From: Dimargaris cristalligena
Lineage: Eukaryota; Kickxellomycota; Dimargaritomycetes; Dimargaritales; Dimargaritaceae
Assembly (NCBI GenBank): GCA_027576995.1
Contig: JANBQC010000002.1
Span: 123,430-187,429, forward strand
Length of the DNA stretch: 64,000 nucleotides
Direction: 5' to 3'
In this document: positions 1-11,406 of the stretch, piece by piece
Layout: every line of letters starts with the position of its first letter
Position numbering within the stretch: the first letter of the stretch is position 1
Notes under the pieces: model-generated
The model's database searches: none
The model's input: the letters and a program-made list of their open reading frames with translations, nothing else
What the model was told of the DNA's origin: nothing
Made by a program: the position numbers and the translations under genes

Positions 1-774
1 ACTGTAATCTATAAAAAAATCCGGCAAAGGCCTCATAGCCGGCTGCACGCCAAGGCCAGACCAGGATTAACGGCGGCCACCCCGAATGCCCTCGAGGACG
101 GATGCCGCCTTACTATTGTCCGGGCCGGCCCAATCCCAGCACCAAAGAGACTTGCCGCCGCCCGCTTTTGCCTCAGCCTCGAAGAGGCCCCGCGCTGAAA
201 GAGATGGGGCAAGCCCCCCTCACCTGACTCAACCCCGCCCTTTCGGAGAGCTGTTCACCTGGCCACGCCTTCCGGCTCTTCCTTCTCGTTATTACGAATG
301 AGGAGGAAGGCGGTAAGCGGGGTTAACTTACTTCAGATTCAATGTCCTAATAATAATGCTAAGTGGAGGCAATGGGAGCGGTCTGTGCAACACCCAGAAT
401 GTTGGTGATGGTCCAAACCCAGTGGTCTCGTGTGTGACACGGCTATGGCGGAACTGACTGCAGCGCATATTCAGTCGCCGAGGCCGTGGCTGCAGCCCTT
501 CAACAGCCGACGAAGCGATCTGTGGCTGGGTTAGTTGTCTGACTTGCTGAGCGCTCATGGTCCAGGCAAAAAACCACCTACTCCGGGGCGGTGTGTGATG
601 GCGATGGATGTCCCCTGAACCCTTTCCTCCATCCCAGCAGGCTCATTGGGGCCGCCTCGTGCCGGCTTCGGAGTATTGCTACTGGGATGTTTTCATTCGC
701 CACCTCCGCCGCATAAAATAATGTCCCTCTATGCGCATATAGCCTGGCCGCCCCCCGCTTCATCCGGCCATCCA

Positions 775-787
775 TTATATATATAAG
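775..787 (+). promoter_or_regulatory. TATA-like element of the gene at 1016
   Basis: An alternating TA tract ending in TATAAGG lies about 230 bases before the start codon of the small plus-strand gene and just before a C/T-rich leader. The position suits a promoter with a leader of about 200 nt. This is inference from sequence alone. Confidence 0.4.
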
Positions 788-854
788 GTCCCCCGCCGCC
801 CCTCCCCTCGGAATCCCAGACCAACCTCCGCCTCCGCTGTTTTTTTATCTCACT

Positions 855-889
855 CACACACACACACACACACACTCTCTCTCTCTCTC
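855..889. repeat. CA then CT microsatellite
   Basis: About ten CA units (855-875) pass directly into about seven CT units (875-889), followed by a C run. It lies in the presumed leader of the gene at 1016. Confidence 0.9.
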
Positions 890-1015
890 CCCCCGCACAC
901 GAGACTCGCCTGGCTCTTTTGACTGGATACCCTTTATTAACACCCCCCCTCCCTTATTCCCACCCAACTATCCCTTCCGCCCGTATCTTCTTTGCTTTTG
1001 TCTAGTATTAGTACC

Positions 1016-1282
1016 ATGGCTTTCCAGTACAGCACCAACTACTACACTCCCGATATTCTGGCCGAACGCCTGGGTTCCATGTTTGTATCCTCGCCCGCCC
1101 ACGCCGCCGTTACTCCCGACACCCTCTACACCTCCGGTCATAATGCCGAGGGGTTCGCCCCATACCAGGTTGACGATTCCCTCCCCGAGTCCTACAGCCC
1201 TCGTCGTCGTCGTAACGGCATGTGTGACCTCAACGACTCCGTCCGTAACTTCTTCGCTGCCGGTGCCTCCGACTCCAAATAA
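1016..1282 (+). CDS. Small orphan protein, 88 aa
   Basis: Single-exon ORF of 88 residues. The ATG at 1016 is preferred over an in-frame ATG at 992 because it sits in a good context (TACCATGG). I do not recognise the family. The protein is polar, rich in Ser, Tyr and Pro, has a short basic patch of four Arg near residue 63 and shows no clear signal peptide or membrane segment. Codons end strongly in C, more so than in many neighbours. With the TATA-like element and the long pyrimidine-rich leader, this suggests a well-expressed gene. Role unknown. It could be a lineage-restricted protein. Confidence 0.6.
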   Translation: MAFQYSTNYYTPDILAERLGSMFVSSPAHAAVTPDTLYTSGHNAEGFAPYQVDDSLPESYSPRRRRNGMCDLNDSVRNFFAAGASDSK

Positions 1283-2788
1283 AAGGGCTAACCCCCCCCC
1301 CCCGCACCTCTCCGCGAGCGTTACTCCCCCTTTACGGACCCTCGCCGTATATCTTCCAACACACCTCTGTACACTACAACTCAGTCCCCCCTCTCTCCAA
1401 CCTTGACCCGTGGTACACCTTTTCTTTTACCTTCCCCCTGCCTCGGTTCTATTAAAAATTACTGTTGACATTTATTATCGAACCCACCTATTATTCCACC
1501 CTCCCAGCTACCTTTGTATATTTGTAATCCAGTCCCTCTCTTTCCCACCAACACCTGGATGTGTTAAACTTCTTTTTAGCGATTTTCCTAACCCTCGATG
1601 GCTCAGATGAATCCACTTCACCACCACCGGCCCTCGTATACGCTATCTTCCGCCTAGATGGCTCTTTAGTTTAAAAATACTGGCATTAGTAGTATGGTAT
1701 GCCCTACCTTAATGACCTGGCTATTTTAAGTATCTCAGGTGGCCAGTACGCCTAGCCCCTTTCGCTGGCTCACTGCCTCGTCCCATCAAAATCCGTCCGC
1801 TTTTACCAACTTTACCCTTTACCAACCCCCGCCCCTTTTCGGGCCATCCCGCCGCCTCCCCGCGCAGGAAACCCGCGGTAAAAGACTATCCCTTGTGCTA
1901 TAAGTAGTACTCCAAGGAGGCTTGCCCCGCGACCTAAGATGCCCTGCATATCCCCCTCCTCCCTCTTGTTATTTTTGGCCCACGAGCCAAGTCTCCCCTC
2001 TCCCCCCCTTTCCTTAATCTTATTACATCTCTAACTACTGCCTTGCATTATTTTTTGTATATCCCGCGCTTCCTACCTTCCTAAAAATTCATTAAAAGTA
2101 AAGCCACCACTTTTGTTTTAATCCATGGGTAATAGTCCGAATATTCTGAGAAAGAACCATGAACAATATCTGTGGCTATTCATGGAAGGAGGAGTACCTA
2201 TTCATAACCCAATGGCCCTAAATTGGAATGCATGAAGCAGCTCCGTGAATTTACATTCACTTCCTACTCTCATTAGAGCCACTTACCGGAGTTCATCCGT
2301 CCCCCCTGGCCAGCTCTACACTACATCATCCATTCGCCCCTCGATATTACTCAATCGTATTATTATGCCGCCGCCTCCGCAGGGGCTGTGAACTGGCATT
2401 GTAGGCGGAGCGAAAGAAGAAAAGAACGGTCAGAGCAAGAGGTCCCCAAATCCACGGCGGGATACGCCCCACCTCCCTACGGTGGCCAGACCAGAAGTAG
2501 TGCCCTATAGAAAGAAGCTGCGTTTAGTTCGTATCCAATGGTGTCTAGCCTTGACTACGTACCCTCGTGTTCCCCCAGTCGTGCAGTAGAATTACACGAA
2601 AGCACCGCGATGACCACCAAGGTGGGACCGGCCGGGTTGTACACTTTTTATGTCAAACCTTTATTGCTCAAGTGGCTTTGTGGCCTTCCGTCCTAGGAAT
2701 ATACAACAGATAGGCAAGGTATATGGAACACCACGTTGGTCTATTCTAGTACAAATACAGGGTTACGCCGGCTATTAACACCCGCCGC
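1283..2788. other. Intergenic, convergent 3' ends
   Basis: Between the small gene and the 3' end of the VPS38-type gene. No ORF here has convincing codon use or similarity. A minus-strand AATAAA (2665-2660) lies about 125 nt past the VPS38 stop codon and is a candidate polyadenylation signal. Confidence 0.5.
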
Positions 2789-4611
2789 TCAAAAGACCTC
2801 GGCTTGGCCGCGGGTTTCAATAATATCGAGTAGAAGCTTGAGGTTAGCTAAAATATTCCGGTGTTCGTAGTATTCGATACCCTGGGTTTTTAGCAGCTGG
2901 GATTAGGGGGTGGTTGAGGGATTGGAATTGGGAAAATAAATAAATATATAAAACAGTAAGTACGATAGATGGGAAGTAGTAATGTATTAGGACCGGTTCA
3001 ATAGCTTGGCCACTTAACATATAGGGTGTAGCAGTGAATGAAGGTTTAACCGGCGACTGGATGGACCATCCCCGGGATGTTTGTAGGCGTCACCTTCAGT
3101 GTCGGTTGTATATATAGATATAGGCTGGCAAGCATGGCCCTACTTACTTGCTGTACATTCTGGCTTAGGAGATTAAATGCATAGTCAAACTGGGTCCACT
3201 CGTTTTTGGACGTATACAAGGGAAATTTACTGTCCGGATAATAAGCGGGGATTCAAAGAGGCGTGGGCGAATAAACAGATGCATAGAGGACAGGAATCGG
3301 TAATTCTATACTAGTGGTTAGTATAACTGCGGCTACTTCATAAGTAGGTGCAGAATCTAGCAGCAGTAGTAGTAGCCATTGACTAGAGTCGTGGGTAGAC
3401 GGAGAACATGCCAGCTTGCTTACATATTAAGGCGCATAATGTCCGCGGCTGGGTTGTAAATTATGGACCGCGAGGAAAGGAACTTGATGGGGTAGCGTAG
3501 CGGTGTCTCTAAATACCGGGCTAAAAGGGTGACAAGGTGGCTGACATAGCCTACGCTGGCGTTGATTTCCTCGTCCGTCATTTTGACTGTTGGAAAGAAG
3601 GGGGGATGTGCGAGTTGGTTCAGTGATATGGGGAGTATTGCCGGTGGCAAAGCAAGGCGTGGTTAGCATTGGTTAGGAGTGCGCCTCAACGGGCACCGGA
3701 GTCGGATAGGAGCAATAGTAGGGCCAACCCGCGATTCATATGGTCAAAACCTACCTATTCTAGCGGCATTAGGCCCCGGTAGGTTGGCAATTCGATAGAT
3801 GGCGGGGTGGTTGGGCTCGGTATGGATATCGAATATAAACTTCAGGCCGGACATGTAGCCAGCTAGTTGTTGACGCTGCATAGCCTCGCTCGCCTCTTTA
3901 ATTATTCTGATGCGGAATCGGTCAAGAGTAAGGGTAAGGGTATCACAGAGAGCATTGGGGTTAGAGATACCGGGTGCTTAGCAAGACACTGTGGTTCGGC
4001 TCCGACAGAGTAAGCATTTGGCGGAAGATGCCTGGAGGCCGGTCCGGTATATAATGGCTACACGGGGCGGTAGGGCTGGACACACGGATAAAAAATAAAG
4101 GGGTAAAGTCCCAATGCACTTACTTATTCTGTTCCAAGGTTACCAGACTGTCGTTGAGGTAGGAGCGTTCCAACTGGGCCTGTTTACGGGCGGCCAGTAG
4201 CAGGCATCTCCGGTACCGGAGGGCGTCTCGTTTCGCGTCGGCCATGCGCCGGGCCTCTTGGAGGCGTTCGGTGTCGCGGATGAGCTGGACCTGGCAATCC
4301 TGGGTGCGCCGTTTGCTGCCATTCAGCTGGACGAGAAGGTGACGGGAAGCGCTCTCGGCCTCCTGCTGGGCGGTGAACTGGGCAACTAGGGTGGTGGTGT
4401 GGCGCTCCAACTCGGCCAAGCGCTCCTCCAAGGACAGCAGACGGGCCTGGGTGAGTTCATCGAGCCGACTCAGTAGGGCGGGGGAATCCTGAAAGCGCAC
4501 CACCGAAGCGGCGGAGGTGGTTAGGCATGTGCAACGCTGGGCCGGAGAATGGGGGGAGTCCTTGGCGGCCCCTTCGCTGGTACGGGAAAGATTGCCCTTG
4601 ACGTGGGACAT
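2789..4611 (-). CDS. VPS38: Vps38/UVRAG-Atg14 family protein, five exons
   Basis: Exons 4611-4124, 3906-3755, 3586-3424, 3229-3148 and 2896-2789 join in phase to 330 residues. Residues about 10-165 carry a Cys pair (CTC) and a long Arg/Glu/Leu-rich coiled coil. The C-terminal half has the hallmarks of the Atg14/UVRAG/Vps38 domain: a hydrophobic strand before the LPG segment, then SVGYVSHLV, the strongly diagnostic PLRYPI followed by SRS, and FPLYTS with QFDYAFNLL. The family supplies the fourth subunit of the class III PI3-kinase (Vps34) complex, acting in endosomal sorting (Vps38/UVRAG) or autophagy (Atg14). The FPLY and FDYA signatures favour the UVRAG/Vps38 branch. At 330 aa it is short for UVRAG, and no N-terminal C2 domain is visible. 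Introns are 168-251 nt with GTAAGT, GTAGGT, GTAAGC and GTAAGT donors. It diverges from YIF1. Confidence 0.85.
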
Positions 4612-5302
4612 GCTTAAGAAGAGACGAAGAGATGGGGCGAAACCACTAGGAAGAAAGAGCGCAGGAAAAAAGCTAAAGACTCACCCACACCACTAGTAGA
4701 AGGAGCCAAGCAGTCAAACTGAAACGAGACACACACACACCAGGCACGGTAGGGTAGGGCAGGAGAAGCCAAAGTGTGACGCCAACTGTGGCTAACACGA
4801 CGGGAAGACCCAGAGAGCACTTTCGGGTACGAACGGAAGCCCTGTTGTATTATCTAAACGCAATAAGCGAAGTGGTGGCAGCCAGCAGAGTCGCTATTAT
4901 TTCAAAGGAACTGTGATAAGACATTGAGTATTAACAGAGGTTTGTGGGGTTTGTTTAGCCACATACCTCCCAGTGGAGGAACTGGTCCCCCCTTCCCACT
5001 CTTTTGCCCCACCACCGTTATTAGTCTATTGTGCCCATTCATTTCAGCATCGCTGCACAGCAAATAGCTCGATACCCACCCAATACTCCCGCATCTACCT
5101 TGGCAGGAAGGAATCCTCTCTCTACCTCTCCTTCGTTTTAATCGTCTCGTCTCGTCTAACTATCTGTCGCTGGGTGTTCCCCATTTCCTCACTCCGCCCA
5201 ACTCCGCATCTGCCCCCACAACTCCAATACATTGGCCCTACCCCTTGTTCCCATCTCCAGACCCTCTTCTTTTCCCCCATCACACACGGCCTACCTATAA
5301 CC
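4612..5302. promoter_or_regulatory. Divergent promoter region VPS38/YIF1
   Basis: A 691-bp gap between two head-to-head start codons, pyrimidine-rich towards YIF1. An in-frame upstream extension of YIF1 (ATG at 4973) is open but has no family similarity, so this stretch is taken as leader and shared promoter. Confidence 0.5.
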
Positions 5303-6157
5303 ATGGCAGAGGCTTACTCCGGCTTCGACATGGCCGCCATCCAAAACAACCAGGCCGCCCAATTGGGCTTTCAGTTTGCGGGCTCCGCCGTCAACGCAGG
5401 CCACGAATACGTCGAGAAAAACCTCAACCGCTACATCAACCTGCCCATGCTCCGCCACTACTTCAATGTGAGCAATTCCTACGTCCTCAAAAAGATCCAG
5501 TTATTGTTGTTTCCCTTTGGTCAAAAGCAATGGACCCGACTGGCCCTGCGCTCCGAACAGACCGGCCACACCATCGGCTACAAGCCCCCGCGGGAGGACC
5601 TGAATTCCCCGGACTTGTACATCCCCGTCATGTCCATGATCACCTACGTGCTCCTCGTGGGTATCGTGTCCGGGACCAAGCACATGTTCCACCCCGAAAT
5701 CCTGGGCCTCACCGCCAGCAAGGCCCTCGCCGTCATGCTGTTCGAAGTGGTGGTCATTAAATTGGGCTGCTACCTTCTCAATGTCTCGTCCGAGTCCCAG
5801 TTCCTGGACCTCGTCTGCTACAGTGGCTACAAATTTATTGGTATCATCGTGACCCTGCTGGTGCGTACCCTGATCCCCGGTTGGACCACCTGGTTCGTGT
5901 TCTTCTACACCAACCTCGCTGTGGGCTTCTTCTTACTACGCTCCCTGCGTCACATTGTCCTGCCGGATACCTCCGCTGCCACGGCTACCGGAGTTCACCA
6001 TCGGAAACACCGGATCCACTTCCTCTTTATCATTGCCGCCTGCCAGCTCATCTTCAGTTGGATCCTGCTGTCCAATACCTGGAGCCTATCGGTCTCATCG
6101 GATTCCCCGGCCGCCGCGGCCCCCCCTCGTTTCCGCAAAATGGTCCCGCGAGTCTAA
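5303..6157 (+). CDS. YIF1: Yif1/Hrf1 ER-Golgi transport protein
   Basis: Single-exon gene of 284 aa. The ATG at 5303 (context CCATGGC) is chosen because family similarity begins right after it (FDMAAIQ...GFQFAGSAVNAGHEYVEK spread over residues 7-40). The cytosolic N-terminal third carries the conserved RYINLPMLRHYFNVSNSYVL segment and a KPPREDLNSPDLYIP segment. Five hydrophobic segments fill the rest (about residues 111-260), as in the YIF1 family. Known role: Yif1 partners Yip1 and Yos1 in COPII vesicle budding and fusion between ER and Golgi, binding Ypt/Rab GTPases. Yeast Yif1 is 314 aa, so the length fits. The C-terminal tail is Ser/Ala/Pro-rich and variable. Confidence 0.93.
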   Translation: MAEAYSGFDMAAIQNNQAAQLGFQFAGSAVNAGHEYVEKNLNRYINLPMLRHYFNVSNSYVLKKIQLLLFPFGQKQWTRLALRSEQTGHTIGYKPPREDLNSPDLYIPVMSMITYVLLVGIVSGTKHMFHPEILGLTASKALAVMLFEVVVIKLGCYLLNVSSESQFLDLVCYSGYKFIGIIVTLLVRTLIPGWTTWFVFFYTNLAVGFFLLRSLRHIVLPDTSAATATGVHHRKHRIHFLFIIAACQLIFSWILLSNTWSLSVSSDSPAAAAPPRFRKMVPRV

Positions 6158-7118
6158 GAACTAGAGGGTTAGAGGGTTAGCCCTCCGGTGCACTCATTCA
6201 AACCCAGGGCAAGTGGAGCCCTTGGAGTTCTTTATTTCGCATTTCTCATTTTTACATATATAAATTTCCTATACCCCCTTTATCCTGTTCGTCTTTTCTT
6301 GTCTTGTCTTTGCTTATGGCTGATGTCAGTCTGTCCCCATACACTTCCCTTATCCCTTCTCAGGTCTACCCGGGTTTATGAATATCCGAATAAGAGGTCT
6401 TCAGTTGTAAAAATTGTATATTTTTGAAACAAGCCAATTGGGAAAAAAGTGCCAGGGCTTCGAGAGCGCCGAGTTTTTCATTTGAAATAGAGTAACCCCT
6501 TAACATTTGTATTCTGTAGCCTATGATGATGCTAACCCAATATGACATGACATTGTGGGCAATGGGCGTATCTGCGGAATGGAAGGCAATTGCGGTGCGT
6601 GGTAATGTTTAGTGTATATTACCAGGCCCCACACGTAATGGAGGGATAATTGTCTGGAAGTACTATTGCTAAATATTCCCTCTGAGTGATACGGCGCTGG
6701 TTGTTTGGTTTTATACCAACAGCTGGCCCAAAGACACCAATCGATTGACTCCAAAATCATACGGAACCATAGTATTCAAAGGGGGGCTGGCTGGTCCATT
6801 GGTGAGAGTAAATGTATCTTACATGTGTGGCTCCTGTAACATGTTCCTGTAGGAATGCAAGATTCTTTATTCCTAGAACCCCTCTCTCCCCTCCTTCTCC
6901 CATACCTTCACGTTTACCAAGCCATAAAAGAGGCGAATGCATTCATTAGCAGAAGAAGGTGCTACCTGTACATTATATTGAATTCTTTTTATTCGACTTA
7001 TTGACTTTGCCCTACTCTCTTTTTTATATTGCATATAGCGTTGTTGACCCCCTTTCCTAGAATTCGTTCTATACCACCACTATACACCCCCTCCCCTTCA
7101 TTTATTTACAACGACCCC
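6158..7118. other. Intergenic YIF1-tls1
   Basis: A+T-rich, with only short overlapping ORFs on both strands and none with family similarity. The last 150 bases are pyrimidine-rich and form the leader of the next gene. Confidence 0.5.
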
Positions 7119-8677
7119 ATGGCGACATTCAAACCGAAACGACGCGGCAATTACCGTAAACGCCCGGCCGACGAAGCGACCCCCGATGCTACCGGACCCC
7201 CATCGGGTTCCCCCCCGTCACCAGGAACGGCGGCGACACCGGAGAAGAGCGTCAGTGACACGCTCCTAGAGTTGATAGAGCTCCGGAAACTCCGGAAACG
7301 CCCAGTGGGAATGTCGCTGGAGGACTTGGCCAATAGACCCAAGTCACGTAGAACTTCGAAAAACAGCCGGAAGGACCAGACCTCAGACGATCAAGAGGAC
7401 GAGTCCCAGGATGGCAACAAAGGGTAAGTAGCATTCTTGCTGAGGTTCGAAGTTCCTGTATCCTTTAATAATGGCTATTTGGTTCCATACCAGCTTCCCC
7501 ATGGTAACTATTCGTAACCGTCTAATCGTAACCATCCCATTTTGTTTTGAAAATTGAATCACTAGAAAACCATTATCAGGGGTACTAGGCTCGTTTACTA
7601 CCCAAACCGAGATTGTCGATGTGGATAAGCACATGTGAGTTGAGTTAATTATATAATTGCGAGCCTTACTAGGCACATTATCTAGACTCTATTGCATTAG
7701 GAAGAGAGTGAGAGATAAAGAGTGCCCTAGGTTAATAGTAATAATGCCAGTATTCGCACCTGATTAATCTTTTACCAATTCTGTCGAACATTTCTCGCGG
7801 TTTTTTTAGGATGTCATATATCGAGTCCCAATTGAAAAAGATCAATGGTGAAGGCGAAGAGCCCGAGACTGGTGCCGATTCAAGCTCATTAAAATCGTCT
7901 GACCCACAGGCCGACCTCTACCAGATACCTAACCACCTTAAGGTATGTTATCATACATACCATATAAGCAAGCTGTGGTTGTTTTGAAATTGAGATCGTA
8001 CCAAGCACCTCACACTTCCCGCTTACTCATCCTTACCCGGTTAACTATTGATTATCAGACAATGTTTGCTTATGTATCTAATCAATTATTTGTGTTTTGA
8101 TACAATTGCGGCATGTTCTGCCTCTGGCTCTCGTACCCCTTCCCTCTTTCTGTATCTCCGTACTTTATATACTTGGCTATATAGGTGGAAAGTAAGCCGA
8201 TTCAAGAAGGTAGTGCGCTCATATCGTCCGCATTACTAAGTGCAGTGCCCGAAGTGGACCTTGGGGTTGATTCCAAACTCCAAAATATCGAAGCTACCGA
8301 ACGTGCCAAGCGGGATGTCAACGAAGGCAAAATCAACGTTATGGGGCAAGAGGTAAGCAGGTGTTTTTTATTCCGGCAGCATGGGGATTGCATCGAATTC
8401 GGAGATCGTATAAGCCCCGTATTTGTACGCGGCTTTGTAGTGTGCCAGCTCTCTAGGCGGGGGAGCTCGGGGTTGGAATTGCTCTGGGCGATTTTGCTAC
8501 GCATGGGACTTCAACCTGGTGCTAAAATTTCATCTGGATATACTATTTTTTATTTTTGCATTCTCGCTGTAGTATTCGCGCAATCACCGGTTCTCTCAGA
8601 CAAACCGCCCTAATAGACAAACCACGGCCAGTGACGATGCGATGTTCCAGAGGTTCCGCAAGTATAATCGCAGGTGA
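7119..8677 (+). CDS. tls1: Tls1/C9orf78 (HCA59) family protein, five exons
   Basis: Exons 7119-7423, 7566-7634, 7810-7942, 8185-8352 and 8573-8677 join in phase to 259 residues. Family signatures in order: a basic N-terminus with RKRPAD; LRKLRKRPVGMSLEDL (residues about 60-75); the central block TTQTEIVDVDKHMMSYIESQ spanning the junction of exons 2 and 3; LYQIPNHLKV; and VPEVDLGVDSKLQNIEATE in exon 4, which is nearly diagnostic. The basic C-terminus ends in RKYNRR. Members are nuclear and associate with the spliceosome: C9orf78 binds the helicase BRR2, and fission yeast Tls1 affects telomere length and silencing through splicing. Introns are 142-242 nt; three of the four donors are GTAAGT, GTGAGT or GTATGT and the fourth is GTAAGC. 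Confidence 0.88.
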
Positions 8678-9017
8678 GAGGCCTTGGTCAAGAACGTCGC
8701 TGTGCGCTTATTTAACTTGGTCCCACACGAATCGGTTTTTTGACAAAACTGGGTTGACATTGAATCGCAAGAGCCCCACCGCCCCTTCAAGTATCGCCAT
8801 TACTGTGTTCAAATAAACCTTACCAACAATAACACCGAGTAGCATAGCAGAGTATTGATGGAGCCATACCTTTAGTAAATGATCGTATATCAGCGAGTGT
8901 TATTACTCCTGTTTATTTTTTCAGATAAAGGTTAAGAAGGTTTTATATGTATGAGAGGGGAAACGAGGGAATGGCAGTGAACAGGCTACAGTGTCTTTTA
9001 ATGATATCGTAAGTAAA
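8678..9017. other. Intergenic, convergent tls1/IMP4
   Basis: Short A+T-rich spacer between converging stop codons. An open minus-strand frame (8790-8596) is antisense to the last tls1 exon and is not taken as a gene. Confidence 0.5.
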
Positions 9018-9881
9018 TTATAGATTTCCGTGCTTGTGAGCCGTACGCATAAACGGCCGGAGAACCCATTCGGTATCAGCCTCCTTCATTTCGATAGTTC
9101 CTAAGCGGATTTCGAAGGGTCGCATTTCGAAGCGGGGACCTACTTCCGATAGCACGACCTCCTTGTCGGTGACCGGTTGGTAGACGTGGTGCCGGAAGGA
9201 AATAAAATCGTTGTCGTTGTGAAAGGTCATGACCCGCTTGGAATCGGTCTTGGGCACGGGGAAGAGGTACTTGAGGACGTCCTTCACTCGCCGACCGACA
9301 TTGGAGCCGAGGTTGCCGAAGATTAAATGGGGGTAGGCCTCGGACATGGCGCCCAGGTTGGGGATATCGTGGCGGAGCACGACGTTGTAGAGGGTGAACC
9401 GCACGGTAGGGCCGTAGGGCAGATGGCTGATGATCATGCTGTCGGGCTGCCCGCGGCTTTCGCCGAGAATGACCAGATCGGTGACGCCATTGGAGCGGCA
9501 GGTATCGACAATTTCGTTAATGACGAGACCACCTCGATTGATTTTCTGGGAGTTGGGAAACACATGGCGCATTTCCTTGGAGAATTGCTTCAGGCGGGAG
9601 CTGGGGTCACGCGAGGTGGTGATGAGGATTTTCGGGTCAAAGACGCCGGCATGGGCGTACTCGTCGTCCCGGTGGTTGGCGGGGCGGTTGTTTTGGGCCT
9701 CGTCGTACTTCAGCTTGCCAACCAGCTTAACGGCGGCGCCTTGGAGTTTTTGGGGGATAGCCCGGTTTTCCTCAATGGCATTTTTGATTTTCTGCTTCTT
9801 CTCGAAAGTATTACGTTCACGGGCCTCGAGGGCTTTCCGGTAGAGGTATTCCCGGCGAAGACGGGTTTGGCGGCGAATCAT
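9018..9881 (-). CDS. IMP4: U3 snoRNP protein Imp4 (Brix domain)
   Basis: Single exon, 287 aa, against 290 aa in yeast. The N-terminus is the basic helical segment MIRRQTRLRREYLYRKA typical of Imp4. The Brix domain begins near residue 83 with ILITTSRDPSSRL (the sigma70-like motif) and continues through HVFPNSQKINRGG, LVILGESRGQPDSMII, SHLPYGPT and LIFGNLGS to the terminal EVGPRFEMRPFEIRLGT. Imp4 acts with Imp3 and Mpp10 in the small-subunit processome, promoting U3 snoRNA pairing with the 18S precursor in the nucleolus. It diverges from the DUF2039 gene. All expected motifs are intact. Confidence 0.97.
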   Translation of the reverse strand: MIRRQTRLRREYLYRKALEARERNTFEKKQKIKNAIEENRAIPQKLQGAAVKLVGKLKYDEAQNNRPANHRDDEYAHAGVFDPKILITTSRDPSSRLKQFSKEMRHVFPNSQKINRGGLVINEIVDTCRSNGVTDLVILGESRGQPDSMIISHLPYGPTVRFTLYNVVLRHDIPNLGAMSEAYPHLIFGNLGSNVGRRVKDVLKYLFPVPKTDSKRVMTFHNDNDFISFRHHVYQPVTDKEVVLSEVGPRFEMRPFEIRLGTIEMKEADTEWVLRPFMRTAHKHGNL

Positions 9882-10609
9882 GCTGGAGAAGAACGGGAAG
9901 GGTAGAGACGAGTGGTGGGGTTTGGCAATTGACAGACAGTAAAAATAATGAAAAAGAGGAGAGCAAATGGAGGATCAGGAGTGGGGTGGTCTAAGGTGGA
10001 CACTGTTCGTAAAAACAGGGAGGGAGGGAAGACGGCGGGGTACGGCAAAAAGGCGTGACAGAGCTGACAAGTAAGCGGATCGACCACAGTTGGAGTTGAA
10101 TGGGCTGCTATTCCTCCGCTTTAAATTTGTAGACTGGTTTGTGAAAAGGGTTCGGTTAGTAGTGCTGCTGCTGGCAGTCTGTATAGGCTATTGAAATGTG
10201 TCCTTTGGCAACTTCAATTTTGAATCTGAACTAAAATATAGAGTCAATCCACCACATGTACACATAAAAAAGCGCAAGAAAAAAATATATAAAGAATCGG
10301 CTCAGTATATGTGTGATTAAGCTGGGCCAAAATCACACCAATAGAGGCGTGACTTGAAATCCCTTTTTCCCGAATATCCATTTTTTTCCAACAGGAAGAA
10401 AACTATAGTAGTAGTTAAATACATTGGCCTAAATTGGCGAGTATAGTATAGTGCGGTCAACGGGCGAATCGCTGTGTGAAGGAGAGAGAACACCCACAGG
10501 AGCTTTCCCCCTATTCAAGTACTATTACTTATTCCCTTATAGTCGTCGCAGTTTCCCCCAACAATTCCTCCCTTTTTTTCTGACTCCTCGAACCGCCTTA
10601 CCACTCACC
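9882..10609. promoter_or_regulatory. Divergent promoter region IMP4/DUF2039
   Basis: A 728-bp gap between head-to-head start codons. A pyrimidine-rich leader precedes 10610; the centre (10200-10400) is A+T-rich. No further gene is seen. Confidence 0.5.
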
Positions 10610-11406
10610 ATGTCGACCTCCAAAGGTAGCACCGGAGCCCGGAAATCCGGTCAAAAGTACCAAAACACCACCGCCTACACCCACAACCGCAATTCCCGGC
10701 GCACCCGGGAAATCCTCGCCCTGCCGGTCAACGGGCTGTGCCAAAAGTGTCACGACACGATCCAGTGGCGGAAGACGTACCGGAAATACAAGCCCCTGAC
10801 TGTGCCCAAGAAATGCACCAAATGCGACCAGAAGAAGATCAAGGACGCTTACCATATTATATGCGGCGACTGTGCCGCCGCCCTCAAGGTGTGCGCCAAG
10901 TGCCGCGAGTCGCGGGAGATTGTCGTTAGGTAAGTCCGTTCACTTGGTATATAATGGACCGCAGGCGAGAGCCCCTCACCGGCATTGACGGGTTGCTGAA
11001 ACCCCCTCCCCACTTGTGGGTATAGGAGTCGTTGACCTTCCAATACCACCACCACTACTACTACTCTCTACTACCCCCGATATCTCTTATCGAATTGAAT
11101 TGCATTGAATGGATTGTAATTGATTTTGATCATCACTATCTAACCTAACAATCCTCGGCAAATATATGTGTGTGGCCCCATGCTTTTCTATATTGTTCTA
11201 ATAGTGATGACAAAACCCCCCAACAATTGGTGGAGGAAGAACAAAGGACGCAGCATATCCTGCAGCGTTTGAGCGAACGGCAACGACGGACCCTCCAGCG
11301 CAAACTGGATCGGGGCGAAATTGACCGCGTGCCCGACCTCGGTTCGGAGGATGATTTGGGTGACTTTGATATCACTGACTCGGAAGACGAGTCGGCCCAG
11401 GCTTAA
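10610..11406 (+). CDS. DUF2039 protein (C9orf85-like), two exons
   Basis: Exons 10610-10929 and 11205-11406 give 173 aa. The first 107 residues match the DUF2039/C9orf85 family: QKYQNTTAYTHNR near the N-terminus; GLCQKCHDTIQWRKTYRKYK (first CxxC); KKCTKCDQKKIKDAYHIIC (second CxxC and the conserved YH); then CGDC and CAKCRES. The paired CxxC motifs suggest zinc binding. Function in the family is not established. The second exon adds a helical, Gln/Arg-rich segment and an acidic tail rich in Asp/Glu (about residues 145-173), which is common in nuclear proteins. The intron is 275 nt with donor AG|GTAAGT. An in-frame stop lies immediately after the donor, so a single-exon reading would end at 107 aa; the phase-matched acidic exon supports splicing. 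Confidence 0.85.

Larger units (their letters stand above)
1..1015. other. Left-edge region with 5' leader and unresolved ORFs
   Basis: No gene can be firmly called here. The minus strand has an open frame from 558 to 328 (76 codons, ATG start) that runs straight into a consensus donor GTAAGT at about 332-327, so it may be an exon of a minus-strand gene. A second minus-strand open stretch lies near 60-196, after a C/T-rich stretch ending in CAG, but its phase does not join the first. The right part (about 770-1015) looks like the promoter and leader of the small plus-strand gene at 1016. Confidence 0.35.

Noticed and set aside
3755..4124. Alternative exon reading with an in-frame stop after PGIFRQML-type sequence
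   Set aside because: A fluent-looking frame exists downstream of the first VPS38 donor, but only the chosen acceptor at 3907 leads in phase to the diagnostic PLRYPI and FPLY exons.
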